64,000 bases of DNA from Akebia trifoliata (GCA_017979445.1 CM030705.1:11756679-11820678); one strand, 5' to 3'. Positions 11,501-23,219 are shown, counted from the first letter of the stretch. The notes: generated by a model from the sequence alone, not told the origin. Program-made: numbers and translations.

Positions 11501-11657
11501 GATAATCGAGCGCTCTTTTTTTTAGAAGCCCCCGTACGCTCCCATCACAAAACCATAGATCCTTTGCTTCGGAATATTCAAGAAAAAGATGTATGGCTAT
11601 GTAACTACTGTGTTAGGGAGCGTAACGGGTCGTTACAAAAAAGAGCGTCAAATTATC
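11501..11657. mobile_element. MITE with GATAAT..GACG ends (array unit 3)
   Basis: Duplicate of the element at 6387-6542, with ends gataatcgagcgctct and agagcgtcaaattatc. It was carried along by the segmental duplication rather than inserted independently, since the flanks match too. Confidence 0.75.
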
Positions 11658-12429
11658 ATTAGTCTTAAAAATAGTTGTCCTGAAAAAATTGTGTTTCTTT
11701 AGAAAACCCGAGTTCGTAAAACAATCCCATGTGAAATAAGTAAAATTGCACAAAAAAGGTGTACAGTGGTGATTATCTACAAATGCTTACTAAAATCACC
11801 TCTATTTTCAAAAACTAATTAACAAAGGTTCTCAAATCTCAACCAGCTCTAATTAATTACTCAAATAGAGGTGTTTAATAATTGATATTAAAAGTAAACT
11901 AATGATAATCTAACGCTCTCTTTTCATAAGCTCCTTGAACTAGCAATTACAAAACCATTAATCTTTTTTTTGTGTATCCCTAAGTAAAGGATCTACTATT
12001 TTGTGATGGGATCGTACAAAGAGTGACAGATTAGCACGACTCTTAACAGTGTCATAGGTTGTTCCATATATGACCACTAGTAAATTTGTTACCATTTGGC
12101 CACTACGTCATTTGAGCATTCAAGGACAGTTCTTAACCTCCATTTTGTTTTTAATGAAAATCTACTTCTAATATATAATTTCACTTGGAAAACATATACC
12201 GACTAATATTTTGAGGCGTTCGAGTGAACCGCCTCTAATTTTTATAAAGACAGTTTTAAGATAAGAGGAAGTTTGTAGTCGAGGTTATTAAGTTTATATT
12301 TTTTTTCTGTTACATGGACATGAAAAGAAACTTTTATTTTGTCATGTGTCACTATCTCTGCAAGTGATATGATCAAGTTAGAATATCCAAATTCTTTATG
12401 TAAGAAATAAATTAAGACAAATATACACG

Positions 12430-13254
12430 TGTAGACATCAAAATTTTTAAATGGATCCTACACCTTTCTTAAATTGCAAGAATGTCCTTGAAATTCATAA
12501 GTGGGCTTGAACATCCAAATTGCGCCCCTTTATTGAAACATACCTCTTATAGTTTGGGTCTTGAATTTTTCCAAATAAAATTCATGGTTGAGCAAATCCA
12601 TGTGATCTACCTTAATTATTGGGCCTCACACCCTAACAAATGAGTTTGACCCAATATTAATCCATAGAATTTTTAAAATTGGATTTGAACAAATTTAACC
12701 TTTAGATGAACCAATCAAAACTCTTTAAATCGGGGTATAATTATAAAAATGAATTATCTTAAGTCTATAAATATCAAAGCATCCCTCATTTAAAGAAAAA
12801 TTCAAACCATTTTCTCTCAAAAGATAGAAATTTTCCCTCTAGAGAAGAAGAAGCTCTCAAACTCTAATCCAGAGACGAAGGAAAACTCTTTAAGAAAGAC
12901 TTGAATTCTGATTCAAGAGAAGATCAAACCCAATAATCCTTCTTCAGAAGTCAAAAAATCATTCTTCGTCGATAAAGCGTGAAGTCCGAAGAAAATAAAA
13001 TCTACATAAACCTCTACCAAAGATCTAGCATCAAAATCAATCATCTACATGTCAAAAGCTGTATTCTCAACCAATCACGCGTGATATCCGGAGAGATGAA
13101 AACTATGCATATCTCACCATTTTTGCATTTGTATTTGACTGTTAATCAAAAGAAAACATTGAGAATTGTACTCTCTTTTTTATTAAATCAATAAAATCAT
13201 TTAAGATCTTGTTTCATAAATCACGAGGTAGATTTATTAAATTTGTTGTGAACA
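12430..13254 (+). repeat. LTR-like repeat (array unit 3)
   Basis: Duplicate of 7323-8145, starting TGTAGACATC and ending GTGAACAACG. The flanks join up as in the segment near 3466-3490 that lacks the repeat, so the repeat is an insertion that predates this duplication step. Small open frames inside (for example about 12979-13194) are not conserved as protein. Confidence 0.5.
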
Positions 13255-13525
13255 ACGCAGTTTTTCACATTTCTTAAATTGAAACTTCATTAAATTATCA
13301 TTAACTATTAGAATATTTTGAGAATCACCATGAACTCAAGAGTCCAATGATTACCATTAGAGGGATAGAGGAGTAGGGATCAAATCATGAAAAGAACCCA
13401 CACTACTTTGTACAAGATTTAACATAAACGGATTTTGGGTCTTGATTTGTTTTATAATAATACAAGATTGGAGAGAATGAGCGATTAAATTGTGGTCAAC
13501 ATGTTGGATGGAAAAGGAAGTTTAA

Positions 13526-16201
13526 TGTCACGCCCCGAAATCCCAACACGAATCCCTATGATTCATCGGTCAGAATCTCGAGATATAAGGTAATCAATCA
13601 TACAATCTGATAAAACATTCTTAAATAATAATACTTATGAAAAGAAAATATACGCAACGGAATAAATATTTGACTAACATCTATATGAGAGTCTAGAGTA
13701 AGCAGAAACAACCATCAAACACTGATATCATCCAAGTCCTCAGTCTTATAATATATGGAATTACAAAAATTCTAAGACTAACATGTTTCTTATCTACAAC
13801 CAAAAACCGTTAAGATCCTCTATCAGTCCTCAAAGACATGGCAGCGGCAAAACATGAATCTGATCCTCCTCGGGGACCTCCTCAAAAGACTCCTCAAATA
13901 ACGATTCTTCAAAAGCTGAATAATCTGAAAGGGGAAGGATAGGGTAAGTAACAATGGAATGTTACTCAGCATGATGAACGTCGTTTTAACAATGAGTCAT
14001 ATATGCACGAGTAATTAGTTGAACAGTTAAATAATGTAAGTTTTTCATAATGTAACATACGATAAATGTCTAAGCATACTCAATAAACAGTTAAATAATT
14101 TCAACCTATCATTTCTATCATTTAAAGTAACATATGCATCTTTCAAATAAAAACATCTATTAAACATCTCAAAATAAGGAAAAGATACATAATAAGAATA
14201 CGGCGGTATAATCGATAAGAGAGCATAGGAACACGTCGATATAACCGCCTCAGCTATGACAATACGATATTCCAAACTTAACCTCCGATGTGGAATCTCA
14301 TCATTATAATCTGATTTTGTGGCCGGTCTATCATACTACGGTTGGATGACCATTTATCCGGTTCAGACTGGTCATTGACCAATAACCCAATACTGAGTTC
14401 AACTAACGGTGAGGTCGACCGTTTGACGACTACAGACTAAAAGTGATCACTAACTAGCCCAGGAAATCTCTCGCGTCGAAGCCTATCAAGAGGCAATGCA
14501 TATGAACCCCGCCTAGCTTTACACTATACAGAAATCGCCTTTACATACAACGTTCCCCAGGAAATAAGTAAGAGAAATTCCCGGATCTCATAAGCTGTAA
14601 TATGCTCTAAGGTATTCTATACTATTGAAGAGTATATGACATCTAGCGCTATCCTAGATTGACGCGCCGCTTCCGGATACACAGCAACGCATCATTATTT
14701 ATGGGTTATCTACAAATCTTTATTGGTAAAAAAAATAATTTATTTTGTATATAATATATCATTTCTTTTAATCGAAAATACAAACAAAGTCTAGTAGTGC
14801 CCTCTAGTGACAGTTATCTGTCATTTCCATCCATCAATCATCTCATCCCTCTATCTATTTATCACGTTTTACGTGACATGACCACTACGTAGAACTGGAG
14901 GCACTATCCCATCAATCAGTCGAGAATATACGTTTTCTCTATCCATCCATCAATTAAATCGAAATCTATCATATAATTTCCTACATATCTATCAAAGTAA
15001 TTTCACATTTAAAGTAATTCAAAATCCATAGAGCATCAACCAATTCCATTCGATGATTTTGGTTAAGTCAAAAAACTTGGAATCAAAAATAAAATCATAA
15101 GACGTCAAAGTTGAAAATCTGTGAAAATTTGGCTAAGTGTTGAAAAAATGATTTTTCAAAGTCAAAATTTAAAACAGGTTATTTCTTTCTTTTTATTTAT
15201 TTATTTATTAAAGAACTTAAAGTAATACTTAACTGTTTTTAATGAAATAAAGGTAGGAAATGGATATACATACTATATGGAAGCAACAACAAAAAAATTA
15301 GAACCAAACTCAACATTTGGATACTTTTTCGAATTGCTGATTTTTCGTCAAAACTCGACCAAAATCGATCCAAATATTATACCAACTATAAATGCTTATA
15401 TTACATCAAATGAACTAAAACCAATCATAAATAAGCATGCAAACATGATTCAAATCATTCAAATATGTATAAACTTAATGAAACGATTGATTTATCGACA
15501 ATCACATGGATTTTCTATGAAATTATCGCATAACTAGAAAGTAGAAGGGAAGGCAACCTACCTCAAACTATATTCATCGGTTGAACGGAGTTTAAAATCA
15601 CCTCCGGCCAATCTCCAAAATTTTCTTCTGGCAAAAATCGGATTTCTTTGCGTCCTCGCGTAACCCTCGGTGAGATTAACAACTTTCCTTCTTGCGGCTA
15701 AGCTCGGATCATTTTCGTTTGGCGTAGATCTAAATTTCAAATATCGAGAAAAAATGGTTGAGATTTGTTTAAAGAGTAAAATAAGAAAAATCTGATTTTT
15801 CTAATAGAATTCAGAGATTTATATAACTTAAGTTGGGTCATACTTGTCATTTTGGGAATTGTTTTTTTCGAATGTCGAATTGGACAAACTTATACTCTAT
15901 TTTGGGTGATTTTTCGACACGAATCTAATGGTATGATTGGTTTCCTCAAATTACGTCTCTAAAGTGTTGTTTACCTGTTGAAAAAATATCTAATGCGAAA
16001 CTCGAGGATTTGATAACTTTTTGAATCGACTTAAGATTTAGGCGTGCTTACAGGCTAAAGTATGTTTCTCGATCCTTCTAAATCTATTGGTGAAGTTATT
16101 TTTTCTCAAATATTAAAAATTAAGAATGCATACTTTTAAATCAATGCACGGATCTAAAATTCTTTCCTCGAGATACATTTTAGGATTTTCAGGTCATTAC
16201 A
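13526..16201 (+). mobile_element. Solo LTR (2.68 kb), TGTCACGCCCCG type
   Basis: It begins TGTCACGCCCCGAAATCCC and ends GGTCATTACA, i.e. TG...CA. Flanks are tttaa (13521-13525) and tctaa (16202-16206), a 5-bp target duplication with one mismatch. The paralogous segments at about 2217-2230 and 9397-9410 read 'aagtttgaagcata' straight through and are empty sites. No gag or pol is present, so it is a recombined solo LTR. The length and TGTCACGCCCC start resemble long-LTR Ty3/gypsy elements of plants; the lineage is not settled. Small open frames (15277-15537 plus, 15558-15740 minus) lie inside it and are not convincing genes. Confidence 0.75.
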
Positions 16202-16206
16202 TCTAA

Positions 16207-16940
16207 AGCATAATAATTGGCTCTAAATCGCATTCATCCTTGTTGGATGGGTGGATGCTATTTAGACTGTATCTTGAACCAAAAGAATAAATCTTTGACT
16301 TTAGACCACAAAATCCTTAACGATCATGTTAAATGTACATGTTGCTAAAGGAAAGTGAACCATTCTTGATGGATTCCACCAGAGCATATTTTAGTATTCT
16401 ATTAATAATTGACAATGCTGAGCATAGTTTATAATAATGTTTAAAAGCAGAAAACTTAAGCCAAATTGAGTTGATGGAGATCAGAGTAGCTTAAATAGTA
16501 TTGAAAGCCAATATTCAATATTTCATTGGGACGTTAATATCTTTTTTATTTTTTATTTTTTATTTTTTATTTTTTTTAAAGAGTTGTGATGTAGTATGAT
16601 GTCCCATAACTATAGATAGGAACGAATGTCTATGCATGTGCATGTTTTGACTTCAACCAAAGCGTGTCACATAGATACTGTTCCTATAAAATAGGAACGG
16701 GACATCTAGACCTTGAATTCTAAGTCTATTTTTCAATTGATTTATTAGTTTTTTCTTTTATTTTATACTAATGAAAAGTGTACTTTGGTGAAGTGCAATA
16801 AATATTTTTACTCAAAAGCTAATGAGATTTTTTATATTTACAAAAACAACTTAGAATTGCATAATTTTCTTCCTTGTATATTATATTAAGAAAAATTCCA
16901 ATGGACTAAATCTCAAATTTGAGAAACCTAATCACCATGT
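16207..16940. other. Intergenic DNA between array units 3 and 4
   Basis: Decayed array flank sequence to about 16540 (matches 3800-4020), then an ATTTTTT-type short tandem run (about 16546-16575) and AT-rich DNA with a short imperfect foldback around 16670-16705. No gene seen. Confidence 0.5.
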
Positions 16941-17038
16941 ACATGCTAGCATCTACAACAACACTGCAGCAAGTGCGAAAATATCCTCATCTCTACCATT
17001 GCAGTTTCCATGTTTGCATCCACACTCGTCCCATTTCC

Positions 17039-17539
17039 TCATCCACAATCTCTCCTCCTTTTTGACATCTCCGCCTTCCCCTGGACTGTAACCTTCATCC
17101 CAATTTGCAGTGCAGGCGGCTTTAAACCTTCCGGAATAAGACGACTCGTCGTAACCGAGTTAACCCATTTCTCTATAGACAATTCGGCAGAGTCTAACAC
17201 GTCCTTCCACTCAATCTCTCCTCTAACCAAGAGCTTAGACCCACCAAGTTTTCCAAGAATGGGTTTTTTGTTTCTCCACCGAAGCTCGAACACAACGCTT
17301 TGCTTCTTAAGCTTGTCAATGGTGTCTTGGCCTCCCAAACACTCCAAAGAAATAGACTCATTCCAATATGGGTCAAAATTTGATGATATTTCTCGACTAT
17401 TAAGCTGAATTTTTCTGTTGTTTCCAGTTTGAAGATAGTATCTAACAAAGAGGTTGCCCGTTGATACGAATTCGAGGTTTCTCGCTCTTATGATTCTCAG
17501 TTCACAGTTAAGTGAGGGAAGATTTTGAGAAGCATCCAT
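17039..17539 (-). CDS. C2-domain protein, tandem copy 4 (tail lost by 1-nt deletion)
   Basis: I chose the ATG at 17537-17539 (MDASQNLPSL) because it aligns with the starts of the other copies; an in-frame ATG 14 codons upstream would add a Phe/Leu-rich leader that the other copies lack. The 166-residue protein keeps the whole C2 domain: CELRIIRARN, TGNLFVRYYLQT, FDPYWNESISLECLGG, VVFELRWRN, GEIEWKDVL, IEKWVNSV and PPALQIGMKV. It ends KRRRDCG-stop. Relative to copy 2, one base is missing just after this point; reading the other frame over 16953-17045 gives RKW-x-ECGC-x-HG-x-C and NGRDED, so the Cys/His tail is a fossil. The C2 domain could still fold. Whether the gene works without the tail is unknown. 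Confidence 0.75.
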   Translation of the reverse strand: MDASQNLPSLNCELRIIRARNLEFVSTGNLFVRYYLQTGNNRKIQLNSREISSNFDPYWNESISLECLGGQDTIDKLKKQSVVFELRWRNKKPILGKLGGSKLLVRGEIEWKDVLDSAELSIEKWVNSVTTSRLIPEGLKPPALQIGMKVTVQGKAEMSKRRRDCG

Positions 17540-18109
17540 GGTAGAAAGTCTAGAGAGAAGAAAGTTAAAGAAGCAGTACAAGGTTATGAGCTGTGGGTGA
17601 AGATGCCTTTGGTGTGTATGGTGTTGTTATACATAAGTGTTTTTTTATTTTAATAGAGAAGGTGATTTTACTTTTGAATGAAGCTTCTTTGGTTAATTAA
17701 AAATAAAATAAAATCACCCACCAAATCTTTGTTTCACATATAATACAATATACATTGATATGTGCTTTGAAATTGAATTCAAATTGACTCAAGCCACCCT
17801 TCGAGACTCATGAAAAGTTGAATATGTATAATTACCATTGAAACCATGCTTAAATGTTAATAGGGCTGTCATTGCATAGATCAGCCCTAACATCTGATCC
17901 TATTTGCAACTGAATCGATACCATACCAGATCTATTTTGCATCAATCATGCATTGATCAAACAAGAGGGATGAAATGAGAGGGGTGATAACCAAGAGGGA
18001 GGGAGCTGATTTTATTTTTTAGCCATATGTATTTAGTTGTGCTCCATCTCTTCTATCCACTATTGGATGGATACTAGATCCAATAAGTGTGAACAAATGT
18101 AGAAATGAG

Positions 18110-18549
18110 GTTCGTGGCAAATAACTTATCATATATATTTAGTGATGAAATGTAAAATGTGCAGCCAACAGTTATCTTTTGTGACGAACAAATGTTTGTG
18201 GCTAAAAGTGTTGTCAATAACAATGTTGTTCTACTTATTTAGTGACGAAATATGGTATGTGGCGAATTACTAATAACGCATTTTTAGGGACAAAATGTAA
18301 TATTTGACAAAAATAGGCTCATGGTTAAATGTTTGCCACTTATACTTTTGGTGGGGAATTTTGACGCCAAGGATTTAGCCACTACTTTTTGCAACGACTA
18401 AACATTTTGTAGCAAAAACCAATATAAACACATATTTAATGATAAATTGTAATTTTCCTCGCATAAAGTCCATCTTTTGTGATGAAACTAAATTCATGTA
18501 AAAAAAATTCATCGTAAAGGAAAGATTTGTTGTAGCGTGACTCGTCCTT
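18110..18549 (-). mobile_element. CACTA-like element terminus (array unit 4)
   Basis: Duplicate of 8395-8814, ending at the same CACGCTACAACAAATC terminus (complement at 18536-18549). Upstream at about 17962-18002 it has an extra 'gaaatgagaggggtgataac' stretch that unit 2 lacks. Confidence 0.5.
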
Positions 18550-18845
18550 GTGTCCCGAGAGGGATATCTTAGACGAGCACCATGTCTGCCCTAGCTTTTG
18601 GGTATATCCCACTGGGTTGTGAAAGGGGACCACTTCCACCTGAAATCCCACTTTTCCATGTGAATGATACCCTAGAGATGCACACTATCACGGACGTCAT
18701 CCATCTGTGCTGTCCGTGTTGTCATGGTCGGATGACCTTATCATTCCATATGGAGGCCTTGGTATGGTTCATAGTGGTATCTTCTTCCACATCATTATTG
18801 CCATGTTGCCCTACCAATTTATGTCGTCCACAATCCCAAGAGTAA
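18550..18845. other. Duplicate of the unknown segment at 8817-9125
   Basis: Nearly the same as 8817-9119, with scattered substitutions and a 1-base length difference near 18570. No recognisable domain. Beyond it, 18846-19555 repeats 9120-9830. Confidence 0.4.
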
Positions 18846-19835
18846 TTCAAGTAATTTTTTAGTTGATAGGGTTAAACAAGAACAATTAGATGGATAGCAT
18901 AATAATCTTGTACTTTTTTTTGTTTTAAATCAATATCTGCCTTTACAAGTGGATTTGATCCCTTGGGGATAGTGATTATTATATATTACTATACTGCAAG
19001 ATTGAATGGAAACAGATTTTGCTCTTGATTTCTTGCTCTTATTATAATAAAAAGAGTGGAGAGGACCTGAAGAGGGTTGGGGGGGAGGGATTAAATCGTG
19101 GTTAACACGTTGGCTGGAAAAGAAAGTTTGAAGCATATAGTAATCCTACCTTTCTCAAAGAAAGCTTGGTGTATGGCTCTAAATTATTCATCCTTGTTGG
19201 ATGGTGGAAACCAGATAGCTCGAATTTATTTTGGACCAAAAAATTATATATTTGAAGAATAATGGGTAACACTTATAAGATACTTTGTATTTGATAATCA
19301 TATTATATGTACATGTGACTTAAAGGAATGAGACCCTTTCTTGATGGATTCCAGGTCCACCAAGGAATTAGTTTAAGACCATGTTTCAAAAACTCGACAA
19401 GTTGGCTGGAGTCAACTCAATGGACATACAAGTCGAATCGACTCCCATGAGTAAAATAAATATTGATTAGATTTAATAAAAGTTCTGAAAATACACTTGA
19501 AAATTTCAAAATTTTAGAATTATGTCTGTATTATGTGTTGTGAGAAAGAATATTAAACCTAATAGGCTATGTTTAAGAAAAAAATTGCCCACATCACATA
19601 GATACGATATGGGTACTTAGTTAGATGCTAAAACATCTCTATTGGTCACGTGTTAGCTCCTATAAGTATGATATTGAATGAGCAATTCAAGATATATCTA
19701 CACGTTCAGAAATTTTACAAACAATGATCTTTATGAAGGAAAAAAAAATTTATTCATCTTAAATTTTAGATATGTTGAATCTTCGATTGATCTGATTGTC
19801 AGAGTATTTTTACAGATCCCCACCAACAAGACTAA

Positions 19836-21797
19836 GGGTGTGTTTGGAAGCGGGAGTTAATTGGAATTTGAGTTGGAGTAAGAATTGGAGTTGGTTGGAG
19901 TTGGTTGGAGTTGGAATCGATAGAGTTAACTATAACTCCTCAAATAAACTCTAATGTTTTGTTTATCTAGGAATTCAACCTAGGAGTTGAAAAAAAAAAA
20001 ACTTCAACCCTTGTATTTTGCTAAGATCGGCTATGACTCAACCGAGTCAATTTGATTTTATATTTTTTTTATATAAATAACTAAATGTTATTATTGATTT
20101 AAATATTTATTATATTAAATAAATGTGATTTTGTGATTAAATATTTTCTTATCACTTTATTTCATTTTAAATTATATATTTAAATAGAAAATTCATTTAA
20201 TAAATAATGAAAGTGAGTTAAATGATTAATATACAGGATGACTGAGCAAGCCAATTAATTCGATTTTTGGGATGAAATAGTATGTTAAGATTTAAAGTAA
20301 GTCTAGCCTTAGTAACTTAACGAGATTTCCAATCTTACTAAAGATTGTTGAGATCACTTTATAACATCCAAAAACATAATCTGATGCCAGATGGATATAG
20401 AAGACGAAATTCTATAAATTTTGAAGAAAAAAAATTAATAAAAACTTATTTTCCAATGTTAAATTTTAATTTTAAATTTAGGAGTTCAGTAGCCGTCTTT
20501 TTTCAAAGCAATATATCATTCAAATCTAGGTGGGTATAGATATTTGACCCGTATCTAACCTGGGTTAATGGACATCAACCCATATTTTTCTTCAGATCTA
20601 CTTCAAGGGTCCAAACCCTCTAAATTCAGATCACTTGAATTTTAAATAAAATTTGACTCATTTTATGACTTATTAATCACCTTATTTTATGAAAAATAAT
20701 TATTATTTAAATTAGAATCTAGATTATGAATAATGTAAAGCAAGTTGAATGATTTATATTGGAGCCGTCAATGGGTCGGGTTTTTGGTCTGATCCCTTCC
20801 GTTTTGATTTAGTTATTAAGTCCATGTAATTATCAGGTTGTGCTAGTCTAAGCCTGTTTAATAATTGAGCCGGATTTGAGTTTTGAATGTAGGTCCCGTA
20901 GGTGGCTCGACCTGTTATACTATACTAAATACAATATATAATAGTCTTATTATAATTTAATAATAATCCCCTTTTCTTCCTAGTGTCTTTGAAAATGAGT
21001 TTGGGCCGGCCCGACCTGCAAATAGCCTGAATGTTGGTGGAAGTGGATCATAGGTTTGTCAATAGATCGGATCAGACTCGAAACCCAATCTATTCCGATC
21101 CAATAACTTCGGGTCTGGATTGATATTTTGGAAACCAATAAGGAACCGATCCAATATCTTATTGGATCGAATCTGGATCAACCATGTCCCAATCCAGTAA
21201 AGACCCAATCCGATAACATGTTAGAAAGTATATAAATTATTAATATATTTATTGAGATGTATGAAGATGATTTAGATTTTGTACATAAAATTGGATTTGG
21301 CCCGATCCGATTGTTAATGGATCGGATTTGGATATTAATATTGAGTTTTGATACAAATCCGATCTGCTAAGGGTCCGATACTTATCAAATCAGTCTCGGA
21401 TCTGATCCTTATTGGATCGATACCAAACCAACCCGGATCTGATCCGGACCCGATCCATTGACAGTCCTAGTGGACCTGGCTCAAACTAAGGCTTTATTTA
21501 TTAAGTCGGGCCTAGGCCGATATTTAGATGGGTTGGGTTAGGACCTGATTTTTTAACCTAAATAGGTCCGGCCCATTTAAAATCCAACCCAACCCCGTCC
21601 ATTGACTCAGGTGAGTCAATTCAATTTTTGGGATTAAAATTTTTTACTTGGAGTTGAAATCCCATCCATAGGTGGGAGTTGTAACTCCTTTAAAAATATG
21701 AAAGTTGGGGACTCAATGGAATTGGTGAACCAACAATCAATTAAAATTCTAAGGTGGGAGTTGTAACTCCAACTCTCATTTCCAAACATGCATGCCC
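19836..21797. mobile_element. Non-autonomous element with GGGTGTGTTTGGAA ends and TAA target duplication
   Basis: The left end GGGTGTGTTTGGAA and right end TTCCAAACATGCATGCCC are inverted repeats, except for a 4-base difference. TAA flanks both ends (19833-19835 and 21798-21800), the target size of PIF/Harbinger elements. The interior of about 1.96 kb has no transposase. It has repeated 'gttggagttgg' words near the left end (19862-19915) and matching 'gggagttgtaactcc' near the right. It contains the nested element 21051-21469. Confidence 0.6.
21051..21469. mobile_element. hAT-like element nested in the 19836-21797 element (419 bp)
   Basis: Ends TAGGTTTGTCAATAGATCGG and CGATCCATTGACAGTCCTA are inverted repeats. 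Flanking 8-mers gtggatca (21043-21050) and gtggacct (21470-21477) agree at 6 of 8 positions, fitting an aged hAT target duplication. The interior is dense in 'ggatcggat/atccgatcc' words. It has the same terminal type as 35274-36119, 45404-46238 and 63178 onward. Confidence 0.6.
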
Positions 21798-21951
21798 TAA
21801 GAGTTTCCAGATCTAATTCTAGAAGACCAGTTAAGGAGTTAAAGACATCAAAAGCAGGATTTGATTTCATATTCACATTACTTAGCCGAGCTCGACAAGT
21901 TCTTGAGCCAACTTGAATGGTTAGTTCAAATGAGATATTAGTAAGAATCGG

Positions 21952-22070
21952 GATGAATGCACGCGGTTGGGTACGCAGCTAACATGTTTTTCATCGGGAT
22001 ACATAGGAAAAAGATGTGCAGTTCTATGCCCTTGCCACGTCAACCACATATCCACCCGCGTGCATTCATC
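21952..22070. mobile_element. Short MITE (119 bp) with perfect 15-bp inverted ends
   Basis: GATGAATGCACGCGG on the left and its exact complement on the right. The centre is 'gtttttcatcgggatacata' followed by 'ggaaaaagatgtg', the hairpin core shared with several other MITEs here. No clean target duplication seen. Confidence 0.75.
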
Positions 22071-22174
22071 ATTATTTTATTAGTAAATCAACTCAAATTT
22101 CAATCAACAAGTTTTAATACATTGGTCAATAAATTTTTCGATGACAAAAATGTCCAGAAAAAGAATAATGATTA

Positions 22175-22358
22175 TCTGATGCCTCCTTTGACATATGCCC
22201 CATGACGTGGCATGCGCTAGAATCATAGATTATTTTCCTCCGGATACACAACTGCACATATTCATGGAGATGCATAGTTGTGTATCCCAAAGAGAAAAAA
22301 TCTATTATTTTAGCCCATGCAACATCATGGGGCGTGTGTCAAAGGAGGAGGCATCAGA
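22175..22358. mobile_element. MITE (184 bp) with TCTGATGCCTCCTTTGACA ends
   Basis: The left arm tctgatgcctcctttgacat and right arm gtgtcaaaggaggaggcatc are long inverted repeats that also enclose 'gccccatgacg' / 'catcatggggc'. The centre contains 'atcatagattattttcctcc' and 'ggatacacaa' with complementary 'ttgtgtatcc'. The whole element can fold into one hairpin. Confidence 0.75.
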
Positions 22359-22644
22359 AAATTACAATTCCAAGGAAAAACCTTTGAAGCTTCAAAATTT
22401 TTGAGACTCCCCTACTCACCTAGTTCGTCTATGTTTTGGTGAATATTTGATACACTAATTACGAGTAAAAACCATCTACGTTTATGTGCCCACCTCCACG
22501 TCAGAATTGTGAGAATCACAGTAAATACTGTCACCCCAGCATGACTCTATTTGATATACCTCTTAAACTGCTAACATGGCACTCGACTTAAGTCTTCTCT
22601 TATAAATCAATGAAAATAGCCTTCCGAGCCAGTCATCTTCAACC

Positions 22645-22685
22645 TCTTGGGTTTGATGACGATGATGATGATGATGAGCATGAGG
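22645..22685 (+). repeat. Short GAT repeat
   Basis: A run of GAT/GAC trinucleotides next to the left target duplication of the 22693-22950 element. The Ser-rich and Met-rich open frames across it are artefacts. Confidence 0.6.
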
Positions 22686-22692
22686 GAGTATT

Positions 22693-22950
22693 CAGGGGCG
22701 GAGCCAGGATTTTGTATTCGTGGGGGCAAATTACAAATAAATTTTTTTTATGATTTTCTATGGGGGCAAAGCAGTAGAATGTTGAAATTTTGTGGGGGCA
22801 AATTACAAATAAAAAAAATTTCAAAACTTCTGTGGGGGCAAAGCAGTAGAATGTTAAAAAAAAATTAAAATTATTAATACCTCCTTATGGATTTTAGAAA
22901 TTCTTGTGGGGGCAATTGCCCCCACTGCCCCCACTGTAAATCCGCCCCTG
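22693..22950. mobile_element. hAT-type MITE with perfect 8-bp target duplication (258 bp)
   Basis: Ends CAGGGGCGGAGCC and AAATCCGCCCCTG are inverted repeats with the hAT-style CAGGG start. GGAGTATT flanks both sides exactly (22685-22692 and 22951-22958), an 8-bp target duplication. The interior is built of alternating repeats headed 'gtgggggcaaattacaaata' and 'gtgggggcaaagcagtagaa'. A recent insertion, judged by the perfect duplication. Confidence 0.88.
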
Positions 22951-23106
22951 GGAGTATTAAAGTCATTTTTTATTAGTTTGTAAGAGCAAATCGAGATCAA
23001 TTCGAAAACATGAGGTGGTATCTCAAATATCTTTATTATTATAATGAGAAATGGTGAAGTAAAGTGATTAGACTCCATATTCGACCAAAAATGCCCCCTC
23101 CTCATC

Positions 23107-23219
23107 ATGGTTTTAAATCTCCTTCAAGACCAAGATGACTCGGCTGATACGTCTTGGTATCGTCTACCAACAAGACAGATAGACAAGTCAAACGTATCAG
23201 ACAAGATTTAAAACCATGG
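23107..23219. mobile_element. MITE with ATGGTTTTAAATCT ends
   Basis: Perfect 14-bp inverted ends ATGGTTTTAAATCT / AGATTTAAAACCAT. Sequence just outside on the right (23220-23320, 'tctcatccgagatgattcgatctc'-like, given here in part as 'gagatgattcgatctc') resembles the right interior of the 42447-42865 element, so this may be a rearranged copy of a longer element. Confidence 0.7.

Larger units (their letters stand above)
1..19555. repeat. Tandem segmental duplication array around four C2-domain genes
   Basis: Both the genes and their flanks are repeated. The stretch about 3868-8215 matches about 9838-13290 apart from insertions. The stretch about 8215-9830 matches about 17900-19555. A shorter segment with 'ttttgggt(c/g)ttgatttctt' and a following 'gattggagagaa' recurs near 2120, 3665, 9290, 13430 and 19020. 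Another short segment around 'gtaattttgag' and 'tggatagc/tggatatg' recurs near 1929, 2847, 9128 and 18847. Unit boundaries are blurred by later insertions, so I give the array as one feature. All gene copies point the same way, which fits unequal crossing over. Divergence differs between copies, so the array grew in several steps. Confidence 0.8.
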
